NCBI GenBank assembly: GCA_016196505.1
Contig: JACPXO010000088.1
Span: 1-9,896 of the forward strand
DNA: 9,896 nucleotides
Source: Candidatus Omnitrophota bacterium
Lineage (GTDB): Bacteria; Omnitrophota; Gorgyraeia; 2-02-FULL-51-18
Direction: 5' to 3'
Part shown: in pieces, positions 1 through 5,196 of the stretch
Numbering within the stretch: position 1 is the stretch's first letter
Layout: each line of letters opens with the position of its first letter
Program-made: the position numbers and the translations under genes
The notes under the pieces: generated by a model
What the model was told of the DNA's origin: nothing
Databases searched by the model: none
The model's input: the letters and a program-made list of their open reading frames with translations, nothing else

Positions 1-42
1 CTCGACAAAATACTGTTTCCGGCGTATCGTCTTTACCGACAT
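1..42 (-). CDS. 5' end of an unidentified gene (first 14 codons)
   Basis: An ATG at 40-42 opens a reading frame that runs off the low-coordinate edge and encodes MSVKTIRRKQYFVE. It is preceded by a good ribosome-binding site (GAGGAG, about 6 nt upstream). It starts one base after the stop codon of the upstream TPR/PDZ gene, so the two are probably co-transcribed and translationally coupled. Fourteen residues are too few to name a family; the basic start followed by aromatic residues would suit a protein entering the membrane, but that is only a guess. Confidence 0.6.
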   Translation of the reverse strand, partial: MSVKTIRRKQYFVE

Positions 43-43
43 T

Positions 44-1039
44 TTATCTCCTCGCCAGCAAGGTGGTCCGGCGAACGGTGAACACCGCCGTGCTGTCATG
101 TGAACTTTCGATCATTTTAATGGCCTTCCCCAACGGCAGGTAACGCGTCGCCTCGCCGTTCACCTTCATCACGAGATCCTTTTCTTTCAACCCGGCGCGC
201 GCGGCGGCACTGCCTTCTTTCACGGAACGGATGACGATCCCCTGATATTCCAATTTTAGGTCCAGGCCCAAAGCGCTCAATCGCTTCTGGCCTTCGGGCT
301 TGGCCAACTGAACTTCACGCTCGAATTCTAAAAGAAAGTTGGTGTAACGCGGCAAAAGCAAGGGCTTGGTGACGGCATCCACGTTCAGGTACCTGAGCGA
401 CTGTCCGTCAACGGAGACGAGCCGATCCCCTTTTTTCAACCCGCCAAGCGCAGCGTCTTTTTTGCCGTCCGCGGCGGTCACCCGAACCCAATCGCCTTTT
501 TTCTCAAGACTAAGTCCGAGACGTTCTTTCAGCGCCGATCCCTCTTCGGCCCGCTCTTTCTGGATCAACTCGTCGAACGAACGCCCGCCGCCCCAGGCGT
601 CGTAAAGCGCCTGTTGTTTTTCCACCTCACTGCGCGGGCCTTCGGTTGAGAACGCCCAAAGACGGTTCCTCAATCCTTGAGCGGCTGCCTGGGCCTCCTC
701 CAGAGAAGGATTCACTTCAAGCGCTTTTTCATAGTACGCGAGGGCCTCGCGCAATTTTTTTTCGCTTTCGTAGGCCTTGCCGATCTGCATGAAATTCTGA
801 GCCGGCTCGTCGTACGCGATATTTTTTATCCCCTTTTTCAAAACAGGGATCTCGCCGGTCTTCGTGCTCAAGATGATCCTGTCGGCGTGCTGCTCGACCA
901 CAAGCCCTTTGATCTCCTTGCCGTTCTTGAGGGTGATGGTATCGGCGCGGACGTCTGCGCAAAACAAAAAAAGGGAGGGCAAGATCAGCCCTCCCGCGAA
1001 ATTGAATAAAAACACCCCTCCCTTAACGCTCAATCTCAT
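44..1039 (-). CDS. Secreted TPR protein with two PDZ domains
   Basis: This 331-residue protein is predicted to be exported. Residues 1-32 form a signal peptide: a basic start, a hydrophobic stretch and a probable cleavage after VRA32. Residues 33-78 are a small beta-rich region beginning DTITLKNGKEIKG, a style common at the start of exported proteins of uncultivated bacteria. Residues about 80-113 form one TPR unit (AYYEKALEVNP). Two PDZ-like domains follow at about 173-243 (GLKKGDRLVSVDGQ) and 255-325 (AGLKEKDLVMKVNGE), each with the typical loop and 'GD.../D..VNG' signature. No protease catalytic domain is present, so this is more likely a periplasmic scaffold or binding protein than an HtrA-type enzyme. 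It sits behind its own weak promoter and one base before the next gene. The exact role is unknown; family composition is clear, function is not. Confidence 0.85.
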   Translation of the reverse strand: MRLSVKGGVFLFNFAGGLILPSLFLFCADVRADTITLKNGKEIKGLVVEQHADRIILSTKTGEIPVLKKGIKNIAYDEPAQNFMQIGKAYESEKKLREALAYYEKALEVNPSLEEAQAAAQGLRNRLWAFSTEGPRSEVEKQQALYDAWGGGRSFDELIQKERAEEGSALKERLGLSLEKKGDWVRVTAADGKKDAALGGLKKGDRLVSVDGQSLRYLNVDAVTKPLLLPRYTNFLLEFEREVQLAKPEGQKRLSALGLDLKLEYQGIVIRSVKEGSAAARAGLKEKDLVMKVNGEATRYLPLGKAIKMIESSHDSTAVFTVRRTTLLARR

Positions 1040-1095
1040 AAGTCCCCGTATCTACTTCAGTTAAAAAAGACGCTTTTAGATACGCTATATGTAGT

Positions 1096-1124
1096 ATGCT
1101 AGCAGAAAAAGCACCACTAGGCAA
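1096..1124 (-). promoter_or_regulatory. Candidate sigma-70 promoter for the TPR/PDZ gene
   Basis: On the minus strand TTGCCT (1119-1124) is separated by 17 nt from TAGCAT (1096-1101), which is preceded by TGC, giving an extended -10 element. Transcription would start near 1089, about 50 nt before the ATG at 1039. It lies just after the rnpB terminator, where a new promoter is expected. The -35 match is modest. Confidence 0.4.
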
Positions 1125-1154
1125 TAGATTTGAACGTTCTTAAGGAAGAAATTA

Positions 1155-1198
1155 TAAAAGGGCCCCCGCGCTTCGCTTTCTCAAGCAAAACGCGGGGG
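1155..1198 (-). terminator. Rho-independent terminator of rnpB
   Basis: The minus-strand RNA forms a 16-bp stem between 1183-1198 and 1163-1178. The outer eight pairs are CCCCCGCG/CGCGGGGG, the inner eight include G-U pairs, and the loop is the GNRA tetraloop GAGA. It is followed by CCCTTTTATAA. It begins 6-7 nt after the 3' strand of rnpB helix P1, so it ends the zinc ribbon-RNase HI-rnpB transcript. Confidence 0.85.
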
Positions 1199-1485
1199 TG
1201 TTTATTGTAGATCTGTAAGCCGGGTTCTGTCCCCCGGCCTTCAGTTTCGCAGAGCGAAACTGCCGGGGTGATAGCCATCTCTCTTGCCCTGGCATTGCTG
1301 TCAGGGTCATCAGCGGTTTACCCGGGAATCGTGACGAGTGAAGCGCTCGTATCCTTCATTTTTCAAGGAAAAACGAAGGAACTTTTCCCCTATTTAACCT
1401 TGCTCCGCGTGGAGATTGCTCGTTTCACTTCTGCGAAGCGCCGCCGTTAAGGACGGCGCGTAGCAGAACTCGTCTCTGTAGCTCT

Positions 1486-1529
1486 TCCGCCAAAAATCGT
1501 GGCGGACCCGCCGATGATTTGATGGCGGG
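1486..1529 (-). repeat. Double-hairpin element inside rnpB
   Basis: These 44 nt form two consecutive hairpins: CCCGCC-11-nt loop-GGCGGG (23 nt), then TCCGCCA-7-nt loop-TGGCGGA (21 nt), joined by CGGGTCCG. Removing them leaves AGAGCTACAGAGACGA, the normal-looking approach to the conserved ACAGAGA block of RNase P RNA, so this reads as a clean insertion in the P10/P11 area. The loop of the first hairpin (ATCAAATCATC) closely matches the loop of the element in the broken tRNA near 3174-3184 (ACTAAATCACC), which supports common ancestry. Confidence 0.7.
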
Positions 1530-1662
1530 AATCCTCCGCGCCCTTTCCAGGTCTGTTCGACCTAAAAAGAACGAGGGATGGACGTTATCCATCACGCTGC
1601 TTCAAGGAGCCCGGACTTTCCTCTTCGCCGAGGGCAAACGAATTGATCTGCCCGAGGACGAA

Positions 1663-1683
1663 TCCGCCGCGTTTTGTGGCGGA
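1663..1683 (-). repeat. Possible half copy of the hairpin element in rnpB P3
   Basis: A 21-nt hairpin TCCGCC-9-nt loop-GGCGGA lies inside the P3 region. It abuts a second GGCGGA on its 5' side, making the junction GGCGGATCCGCC typical of the family. The 5' neighbour (CCGCTTT-GCCG-AAGGCGG) could complete a double hairpin, but those bases also pair in P2 and P3, so only one clear unit is claimed. Confidence 0.45.
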
Positions 1684-1711
1684 TCCGCCTTCGGCAAAGC
1701 GGCTATCCGAT

Positions 1712-2128
1712 CTACAAAAGTAAATTCTCGTCCAAGGCGCGGTTAGCTTCGCGGTCCGCCAGCCGATTTTCTTCCCTGGGGACGTGGCTCAAACGCACCT
1801 CTTTAAAACCGCGGCTGAGATGACTGGCCAGGCCGTGGAAAATCTTGAGTAGATCGTCCTTGACCCTATACTCGCCGTTAAACTGTTTCGCCAAAAGCTC
1901 GCTGTCAGTAAAAACCTCGATCTCCGAAACTCCGAGCATCAAAGCTTCCTGAAACGCAAAAAGCAGGGCGCAGTACTCGGCCACGTTGTTGGTGGTGCGC
2001 CCTATCTTCGATGACAGGGTCTTGATCACACGCCCGTTCGTATCCTGAAAAACCACTCCCGCCGCCGCCGGGCCGGGATTGCCGCGCGAAGCGCCGTCCA
2101 CAAACACCTTGACCCGAGAAAGCTTCAC
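1712..2128 (-). CDS. rnhA: Ribonuclease HI family protein
   Basis: This enzyme cleaves the RNA strand of RNA-DNA hybrids, for example replication primers and R-loops, in the cytoplasm. With the chosen start it has 138 residues. The hallmark opening VDGASRGNPGP carries catalytic D11; the other catalytic acidic residues are E51 (AEY), D75 (TDSE) and D125 (ADREAN), giving a complete D-E-D-D set. I prefer the GTG at 2128, whose GTGA overlaps the TGA stop of the zinc-ribbon gene and implies translational coupling. A longer frame from a GTG at 2164 would add 12 residues ahead of a family that normally begins close to the first strand. The gene is compact and of the short bacterial/archaeal RNase HI type. 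Its TAG stop (1712-1714) lies inside the 5' strand of rnpB helix P1, so mRNA and RNase P RNA share bases. Confidence 0.93.
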   Translation of the reverse strand: MKLSRVKVFVDGASRGNPGPAAAGVVFQDTNGRVIKTLSSKIGRTTNNVAEYCALLFAFQEALMLGVSEIEVFTDSELLAKQFNGEYRVKDDLLKIFHGLASHLSRGFKEVRLSHVPREENRLADREANRALDENLLL

Positions 2129-2838
2129 GCGGGCCAATACAAGATCCGCGCGCAGTCTTCGCACGTCATGAGTTTTTCCTGGAGCCGGACCTCATGAACG
2201 ACCTGGGGAGGCAGCCCGAGGTGGCATCCTCCGCAAGAATTGTTCTTCACGGGAACGACGGCCAATCCGTCACGCGTCTTGAGCACCCGTTCGTATTGCG
2301 TGATGAGCTTGGGATCCAGATTCGGAGTAAAGGCCTTTCTCTTTTCTTCGGCCTCCGCAAGCCGGGCGCGAATTCCCTCCGCCTCCTGATCCAGGGCGGC
2401 GAGATCATTCTTCATCTTTTTTTCTTCCGCCGCCAACAGATCTTTTTCTTTCGTGAAAGCGGTTTTGGCCTGGTCCGCCTCATCCAGAAGTCTTAAAATC
2501 TCCTCCTCCAAAAGCGAGTCATCCGCCTTGAGCCCCTTGATCTCCAGATCCATCGCCGTGTATTCTTTGTTGGACTTGAGCTGGTAGAGCTGGCCCTGAA
2601 GTTTTTTTATTTTTTCTTCCTTGGTCTGAAGGTCTCCCTCTTTTTGTTTTTGCTTCAACTGCAGGGCCTTCGACTGCTCCTCGGCCGATCTGAGCCGCGA
2701 TTTCTTCTTCTCAAAATCCGCCTCAAGTTTTTTCTGAAGCTCGGGGACCTTGGCCAGCTCTTTTTTGTCCCGGTAGATCTCCGCGTCGATCTTTTGGAGC
2801 TCAAGCAGGATCTTGATTTGTTCGTTCAACAACGGCAC
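2125..2838 (-). CDS. Coiled-coil C4-type zinc-ribbon protein
   Basis: This 237-residue protein consists of a long charged coiled coil (residues about 5-175, rich in K, E, L and Q) followed by a C-terminal zinc ribbon. The ribbon's four ligands are C202, C205 (CGGC), C226 and C229 (CEDC). The architecture is that of the widespread bacterial zinc-ribbon family often annotated as CT398-like or zf-RING_7, which is proposed to bind nucleic acid or act as an adaptor; its precise function is not settled. The start is GTG at 2836-2838, with GGAG about 9 nt upstream. The gene follows the tRNA cluster by only 37 nt and overlaps RNase HI by 4 nt at GTGA. This pairing with RNase HI and rnpB is known to me as a recurring neighbourhood in bacteria, suggesting a link to RNA metabolism. 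Confidence 0.88.
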   Translation of the reverse strand: MPLLNEQIKILLELQKIDAEIYRDKKELAKVPELQKKLEADFEKKKSRLRSAEEQSKALQLKQKQKEGDLQTKEEKIKKLQGQLYQLKSNKEYTAMDLEIKGLKADDSLLEEEILRLLDEADQAKTAFTKEKDLLAAEEKKMKNDLAALDQEAEGIRARLAEAEEKRKAFTPNLDPKLITQYERVLKTRDGLAVVPVKNNSCGGCHLGLPPQVVHEVRLQEKLMTCEDCARILYWPA

Positions 2839-2875
2839 TCTGGCAAACTCCGTTCGGTGTCAAATCCGGCAAAAA

Positions 2876-2949
2876 TGGGCAATACTGGGCTCGAACCAGT
2901 GACCTTTCGCATGTGAAGCGAACGCTCTAACCAACTGAGCTAATTGCCC
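2876..2949 (-). tRNA. tRNA-Val (CAC)
   Basis: A complete 74-nt cloverleaf: acceptor GGGCAAT/ATTGCCC, D stem GCTC/GAGC, anticodon stem TTCGC/GCGAA with loop TTCACAT (anticodon CAC), variable AGGTC, T stem ACTGG/CCAGT with loop TTCGAGC, and discriminator A. All stems pair fully. CCA is not encoded and must be added by a nucleotidyltransferase. It carries no insertion, unlike its neighbour. Confidence 0.95.
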
Positions 2950-3024
2950 TTAACACCACTTTTAATATTCACTGGGTCCGCCTGGATTCGAACCAGGGAC
3001 CAGCTCCCGCCATTAGAGTCTCCG

Positions 3025-3172
3025 CGGGTCCGCTACCTTCAAATAAATGGGCCTGCCTGGACTCGAACCAGGGACCCGCTGATTATGAGTCAGCTGCTCT
3101 AACCAACTGAGCTACAGGCCCCCTAGTAAACTCTGACAATTTCATCTATCCATACGCTCCAGACGGGTCCGC
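3025..3172. repeat. 9-bp direct repeats bounding the intact tRNA block
   Basis: CGGGTCCGC occurs at 3025-3033 and again at 3164-3172, 139 bp apart. The intact tRNA(CAT) lies between the copies. The repeat is the junction motif of the double-hairpin family, so the block could have entered, or could leave, by recombination at the junction. Confidence 0.6.
3048..3121 (-). tRNA. tRNA (CAT), elongator Met or Ile2
   Basis: An intact 74-nt cloverleaf: acceptor GGGCCTG/CAGGCCC, D stem GCTC/GAGC, D loop AGTTGGTTA, anticodon stem GCTGA/TCAGC with loop CTCATAA, variable GGGTC, T stem CCTGG/CCAGG with loop TTCGAGT, and discriminator A. CCA is not encoded. The acceptor GGGCCTG resembles many bacterial tRNA-Ile genes, which favours Ile2 (CAU read as AUA after lysidine modification), but elongator Met is possible. 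It lacks initiator features, since G1-C72 is paired. It sits inside an insertion of the neighbouring interrupted tRNA gene. Confidence 0.93.
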
Positions 3173-3201
3173 CGGTGATTTAGTGGCAAAGCTTATGAGT
3201 C

Positions 3202-3263
3202 CCCGCCTCAAATCTAAAAGAGATTTGAGGACGGGTCCGTCCTCCGCCAAAGGCGGAGGCGGA
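3202..3263 (-). repeat. Element E2: double hairpin after tRNA position 29
   Basis: The 62 nt split into two hairpins. The first (28 nt) is TCCG, arm CCTCCGCC, loop TTT, arm GGCGGAGG, bulged A, CGGA. The second (34 nt) is CCCG, bulged T, arm CCTCAAATCT, loop CTTTT, arm AGATTTGAGG, CGGG. The junction reads CGGACCCG. It interrupts the 5' strand of the anticodon stem without removing a tRNA base. Bulges are at the same places as in E1, but the arms are different sequences. Confidence 0.8.
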
Positions 3264-3276
3264 AGCTGCTCTAACC

Positions 3277-3328
3277 TCCGCCCGCTTTAGCGGGACGGAT
3301 CCGTCCTGCTGCTCTTGCAGCAGGCGGA
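3277..3328 (-). repeat. Element E1: double hairpin in the tRNA D loop
   Basis: The 52 nt split into two hairpins. The first (29 nt) is TCCG, arm CCTGCTGC, loop AAGA, arm GCAGCAGG, bulged A, CGGA. The second (23 nt) is TCCG, bulged T, arm CCCGCT, loop AA, arm AGCGGG, CGGA. The junction is CGGATCCG. Removal restores the D loop AGTCGGTTA, equivalent to AGTTGGTTA of the neighbouring tRNA genes. No target duplication is visible. The central ACGGATCCGT could instead form its own hairpin, making the element a small cloverleaf. Confidence 0.8.
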
Positions 3329-3374
3329 GACTGAGCTACGGACCCGATCTCAGGCAAATTTTAGGAATGGATGA

Positions 3375-3404
3375 ATTGTAGCACAAGGATTGCGCTAGCG
3401 TAAA
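3375..3404 (-). promoter_or_regulatory. Candidate promoter of the tRNA cluster
   Basis: On the minus strand TTTACG (3399-3404) and TACAAT (3375-3380) are 18 nt apart. Transcription would start near 3367, about 22 nt before the first base of the interrupted tRNA at 3345. No clear intrinsic terminator separates it from rpoD, so read-through from rpoD is also possible. Confidence 0.5.
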
Positions 3405-3417
3405 GAAGAAGCTGGCT

Positions 3418-5196
3418 TTAAAACTCCAACTCCTCGCCGGCCCCGAGTTCCAGAAAAGTCTTGAGCTTCCGGGAACGGGTCGGGTGCCGCAGTTTTCGGA
3501 GCGCTTTGGCTTCGATCTGACGCACCCTCTCGCGAGTGACGTTGAAGATGGAACCCACTTCTTCCAGCGTGCGGGGATAACCGTCGCTCACTCCAAACCG
3601 GAGTTTTAATACTTTCCGCTCACGGTCTGTCAGCGTGGAAAGCACATCCTCCATTTGCTCTTTGAGCATCGCATAGGTGGTGGCGCTTGAGGGTGAGACC
3701 GCTCGTTTATCCTCGATGAAGTCACCGAAATGCGTGTCCCCTTCGTCTCCGATGGGCGTCTGAAGCGAGATCGGTTCCTGGGCGATCTTGAGGATCTCCC
3801 TCACTTTCTCGACGCTCATGCGCATGCGCTGGCCGATCTCTTCCGGCGTGGGTTCCTTGCCGGTTTCCTGCACCAGCGTCCGTGATACGCGGATAAGCTT
3901 GTTGATGGTTTCCGTCATGTGGACTGGGATGCGGATCGTGCGCGCCTGGTCGGCGATCGAACGCGTGACCGCCTGACGGATCCACCAGGTAGCGTAAGTG
4001 CTGAATTTGTACCCGCGCCGGTATTCGAATTTATCCACCGCCTTCATCAGACCGATATTGCCCTCCTGGATCAAGTCCAGAAAAGACAGGCCGCGGTTGG
4101 TGTATTTTTTGGCGATGCTCACGACCAGGCGCAAGTCCGCCTCCACGAGCTCTTTCTTGGCTCTTTGATACTTATTTTCCTTCCGCCGGATGCCGAGCGT
4201 CCGGTCTCTCAGGGCTTCCGGACTTTTCTCACCGAATTGTTTTAAGAGCTGGCGCCTTTCTTTGAGGAGACGGCTTATTTCCGTCCGCTCGCGGCGACGT
4301 CTGAATCTCTCGAGGTCCCGCTCGGTTCTTTCAAGATGCGTGAGCCCCTTCTTGATTTCTAAAAAGATGTCTTCCACCACGCGGGGACTGACCCTGAATT
4401 CCAGCAAAAGACTTAAAGTGTTCGTGGTCCGCTTGGCGCCGCGCAAACGACGGGCGAGGGATTTAAGGCGTTTCAGCGTGCGGGCCGTGTTGTCCCGGAA
4501 TCTCGGCTCTTCGTTGATGTACTCCTCAACGGACACCTCATGTTTCAGAAGACGATTCGTGAACTCGAGGATGTAGTGGCGTGAAAACTGGCACTCGTAA
4601 ACGGCCTTGCGGAACTCCAATTCATCCGCCTCGATGCGTTTGGCAAGCTCAAGTTCCTGCTCCCGGGTCAGAAGCGAGATCTGCCCCATCTGGCGCAGGT
4701 ACATGCGCACCGGGTCATCCATCTGTTCAAGCCGTCCGGGAGAAACCGCCGCTTCGGGCTCTTCTTTTTTCTCCGCTTCGGGCTCAACGCCATCTTCCGC
4801 ATCGGAATCCTTGTCCGAATCCGCGTCGCCGTCCGAATCTTTCGAGAGGTCTCCGCTGGAATCCACCACTTCGATCTGCTGGGCCGTGAGCGTCATCAGC
4901 ACGTCGTCGATGTCGTCCGAGGACGTGATGTGGCTAGGAAGGAGCTTGTTGATATCGTCGTAGGTCAGAAATCCTTTTTCTTTTCCGAGAGCAATGAGCT
5001 GGTCAACGCCCTTTTTCTTCGCGGCCTCGGGGCTGAGCGGCGACTCTTCGGAAGAAAGCTCGGACTTTGCCGGCGTGACCGGAGCCAAACGCTTCCGCGG
5101 GAGGGCCCGTCGGCCCGACACTTTCTTTTTCCGGACGTGGATCCGCCGGGCGCGCCTGACCTTGGCCTTTTTGGACTTATTTTTTCTCTTTTTCAT
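3418..5196 (-). CDS. rpoD: Primary RNA polymerase sigma factor (sigma-70)
   Basis: This 592-residue protein directs RNA polymerase to housekeeping promoters. Residues 1-39 are extremely basic, followed by a linker and region 1.1 (about 62-112). An acidic stretch lies at 113-150. Region 1.2 begins [20 protein letters not shown] (160-179). A non-conserved, charged region occupies about 190-345. Region 2 follows at about 350-420, with [14 protein letters not shown] (401-414) as the -10 recognition and melting segment. Region 3 is at about 425-500, and region 4.2 with its helix-turn-helix at 543-570 ([20 protein letters not shown]). All parts of a group 1 sigma are present. The ATG at 5196 has AAGGA five bases upstream, inside the last codons of dnaG, and the genes overlap by 20 nt. 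This dnaG-rpoD arrangement is the classic macromolecular-synthesis operon. Confidence 0.98.
   Translation of the reverse strand: MKKRKNKSKKAKVRRARRIHVRKKKVSGRRALPRKRLAPVTPAKSELSSEESPLSPEAAKKKGVDQLIALGKEKGFLTYDDINKLLPSHITSSDDIDDVLMTLTAQQIEVVDSSGDLSKDSDGDADSDKDSDAEDGVEPEAEKKEEPEAAVSPGRLEQMDDPVRMYLRQMGQISLLTREQELELAKRIEADELEFRKAVYECQFSRHYILEFTNRLLKHEVSVEEYINEEPRFRDNTARTLKRLKSLARRLRGAKRTTNTLSLLLEFRVSPRVVEDIFLEIKKGLTHLERTERDLERFRRRRERTEISRLLKERRQLLKQFGEKSPEALRDRTLGIRRKENKYQRAKKELVEADLRLVVSIAKKYTNRGLSFLDLIQEGNIGLMKAVDKFEYRRGYKFSTYATWWIRQAVTRSIADQARTIRIPVHMTETINKLIRVSRTLVQETGKEPTPEEIGQRMRMSVEKVREILKIAQEPISLQTPIGDEGDTHFGDFIEDKRAVSPSSATTYAMLKEQMEDVLSTLTDRERKVLKLRFGVSDGYPRTLEEVGSIFNVTRERVRQIEAKALRKLRHPTRSRKLKTFLELGAGEELEF

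Larger units (their letters stand above)
1205..1717 (-). ncRNA. rnpB: RNase P RNA (type A), unusually long
   Basis: This is the catalytic RNA of RNase P, which removes tRNA 5' leaders. The conserved core is visible: GAGGAAAGTCCGGGCTCC (P4 5' strand and flank), ACAGAGACGA, GCAAGG..AAATAGGGG, and ACAGAACCCGGCTTA near the 3' end. P1 pairs 1709-1717 with 1205-1213 (TTGTAGATC/GATCTACAA). P2 pairs GATAGCC (1701-1707) with GGCTATC. P3 is closed by CTTTGCCGA/TCGGCGAAG. A P8-like hairpin (GATGGA-TAAC-GTCCATC), a P18-like helix and an extended P19-like hairpin (CAGTTTCGC/GCGAAACTG) are also present. At about 513 nt it is longer than usual type A RNAs (about 350-420 nt). Part of the excess is an inserted double-hairpin element at 1486-1529 and a hairpin in the P3 region at 1663-1683. 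Its 5' end overlaps the RNase HI stop codon, and it is followed directly by a strong terminator. No separate promoter is obvious. Confidence 0.95.
3006..3190 (-). repeat. Element E3: insertion in the anticodon arm, containing an intact tRNA
   Basis: It interrupts the broken tRNA between positions 40 and 41. Its left part (3190-3168) is TTTGCC-loop-GGCGGA. Its right part (3028-3006) begins CCCGC and ends GGCGGG. Between them lie 139 nt holding the intact tRNA(CAT), and CGGGTCCGC (plus strand) occurs at both ends of that block. Deleting one repeat period leaves a 46-nt double-hairpin element of the same design as the rnpB copy at 1486-1529. The right hairpin is weaker (CCCGC/GCGGG) than those of the other copies. 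Confidence 0.55.
2973..3345 (-). tRNA. tRNA (CAT, Met or Ile2) interrupted by three insertions
   Basis: Four minus-strand segments, 3345-3329 (17 nt), 3276-3264 (13), 3201-3191 (11) and 3005-2973 (33), join to exactly 74 nt. The result has acceptor GGGTCCG/CGGACCC, D stem GCTC/GAGC, D loop AGTCGGTTA, anticodon loop CTCATAA, variable TGGTC, T stem CCTGG/CCAGG with loop TTCGAAT, and discriminator A. The only helix defect is A31 opposite G39. The assembled sequence matches the intact tRNA(CAT) at 3048-3121 at 66 of 74 positions, and the four acceptor differences form two compensated pairs. The insertions lie in the D loop, after position 29 and after position 40. Whether CAT means elongator Met or lysidine-modified Ile2 cannot be settled here. 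It may be a recently broken pseudogene, or its RNA may be matured by excision or reassembly. A promoter lies about 30 nt upstream. Confidence 0.75.

Noticed and set aside
1268..1746. Short plus-strand open frames at 1268-1450 and 1519-1746.
   Set aside because: They lie over the conserved rnpB core on the opposite strand and show no protein-like features or ribosome-binding sites.
2129..2164. Upstream GTG at 2164 as the RNase HI start.
   Set aside because: It would add 12 residues without family support and give a 40-nt overlap. The GTGA overlap at 2125-2128 is a more typical coupled start.
2973..3040. A tRNA with a CTA anticodon (suppressor or pyrrolysine-type) from the stretch reading GACTCTAATGG before an intact T arm.
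   Set aside because: No matching D arm or 5' acceptor lies next to it and the surrounding bases do not form an anticodon stem. The T arm and acceptor instead complete the GGGTCCG tRNA whose 5' part is at 3345.
3006..3328. Group I or group II introns, or archaeal-type bulge-helix-bulge introns, in the tRNA.
   Set aside because: The inserts of 52, 62 and effectively 46 nt are too small for self-splicing introns and lack their core motifs. I could not place bulge-helix-bulge motifs at the boundaries, and insertion in the D loop is not typical.
2973..3345. CRISPR array because of repeated GC-rich palindromes.
   Set aside because: Units differ in length and arm sequence, spacing is irregular, and the non-repeat parts are tRNA segments rather than spacers. 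No cas genes are present.
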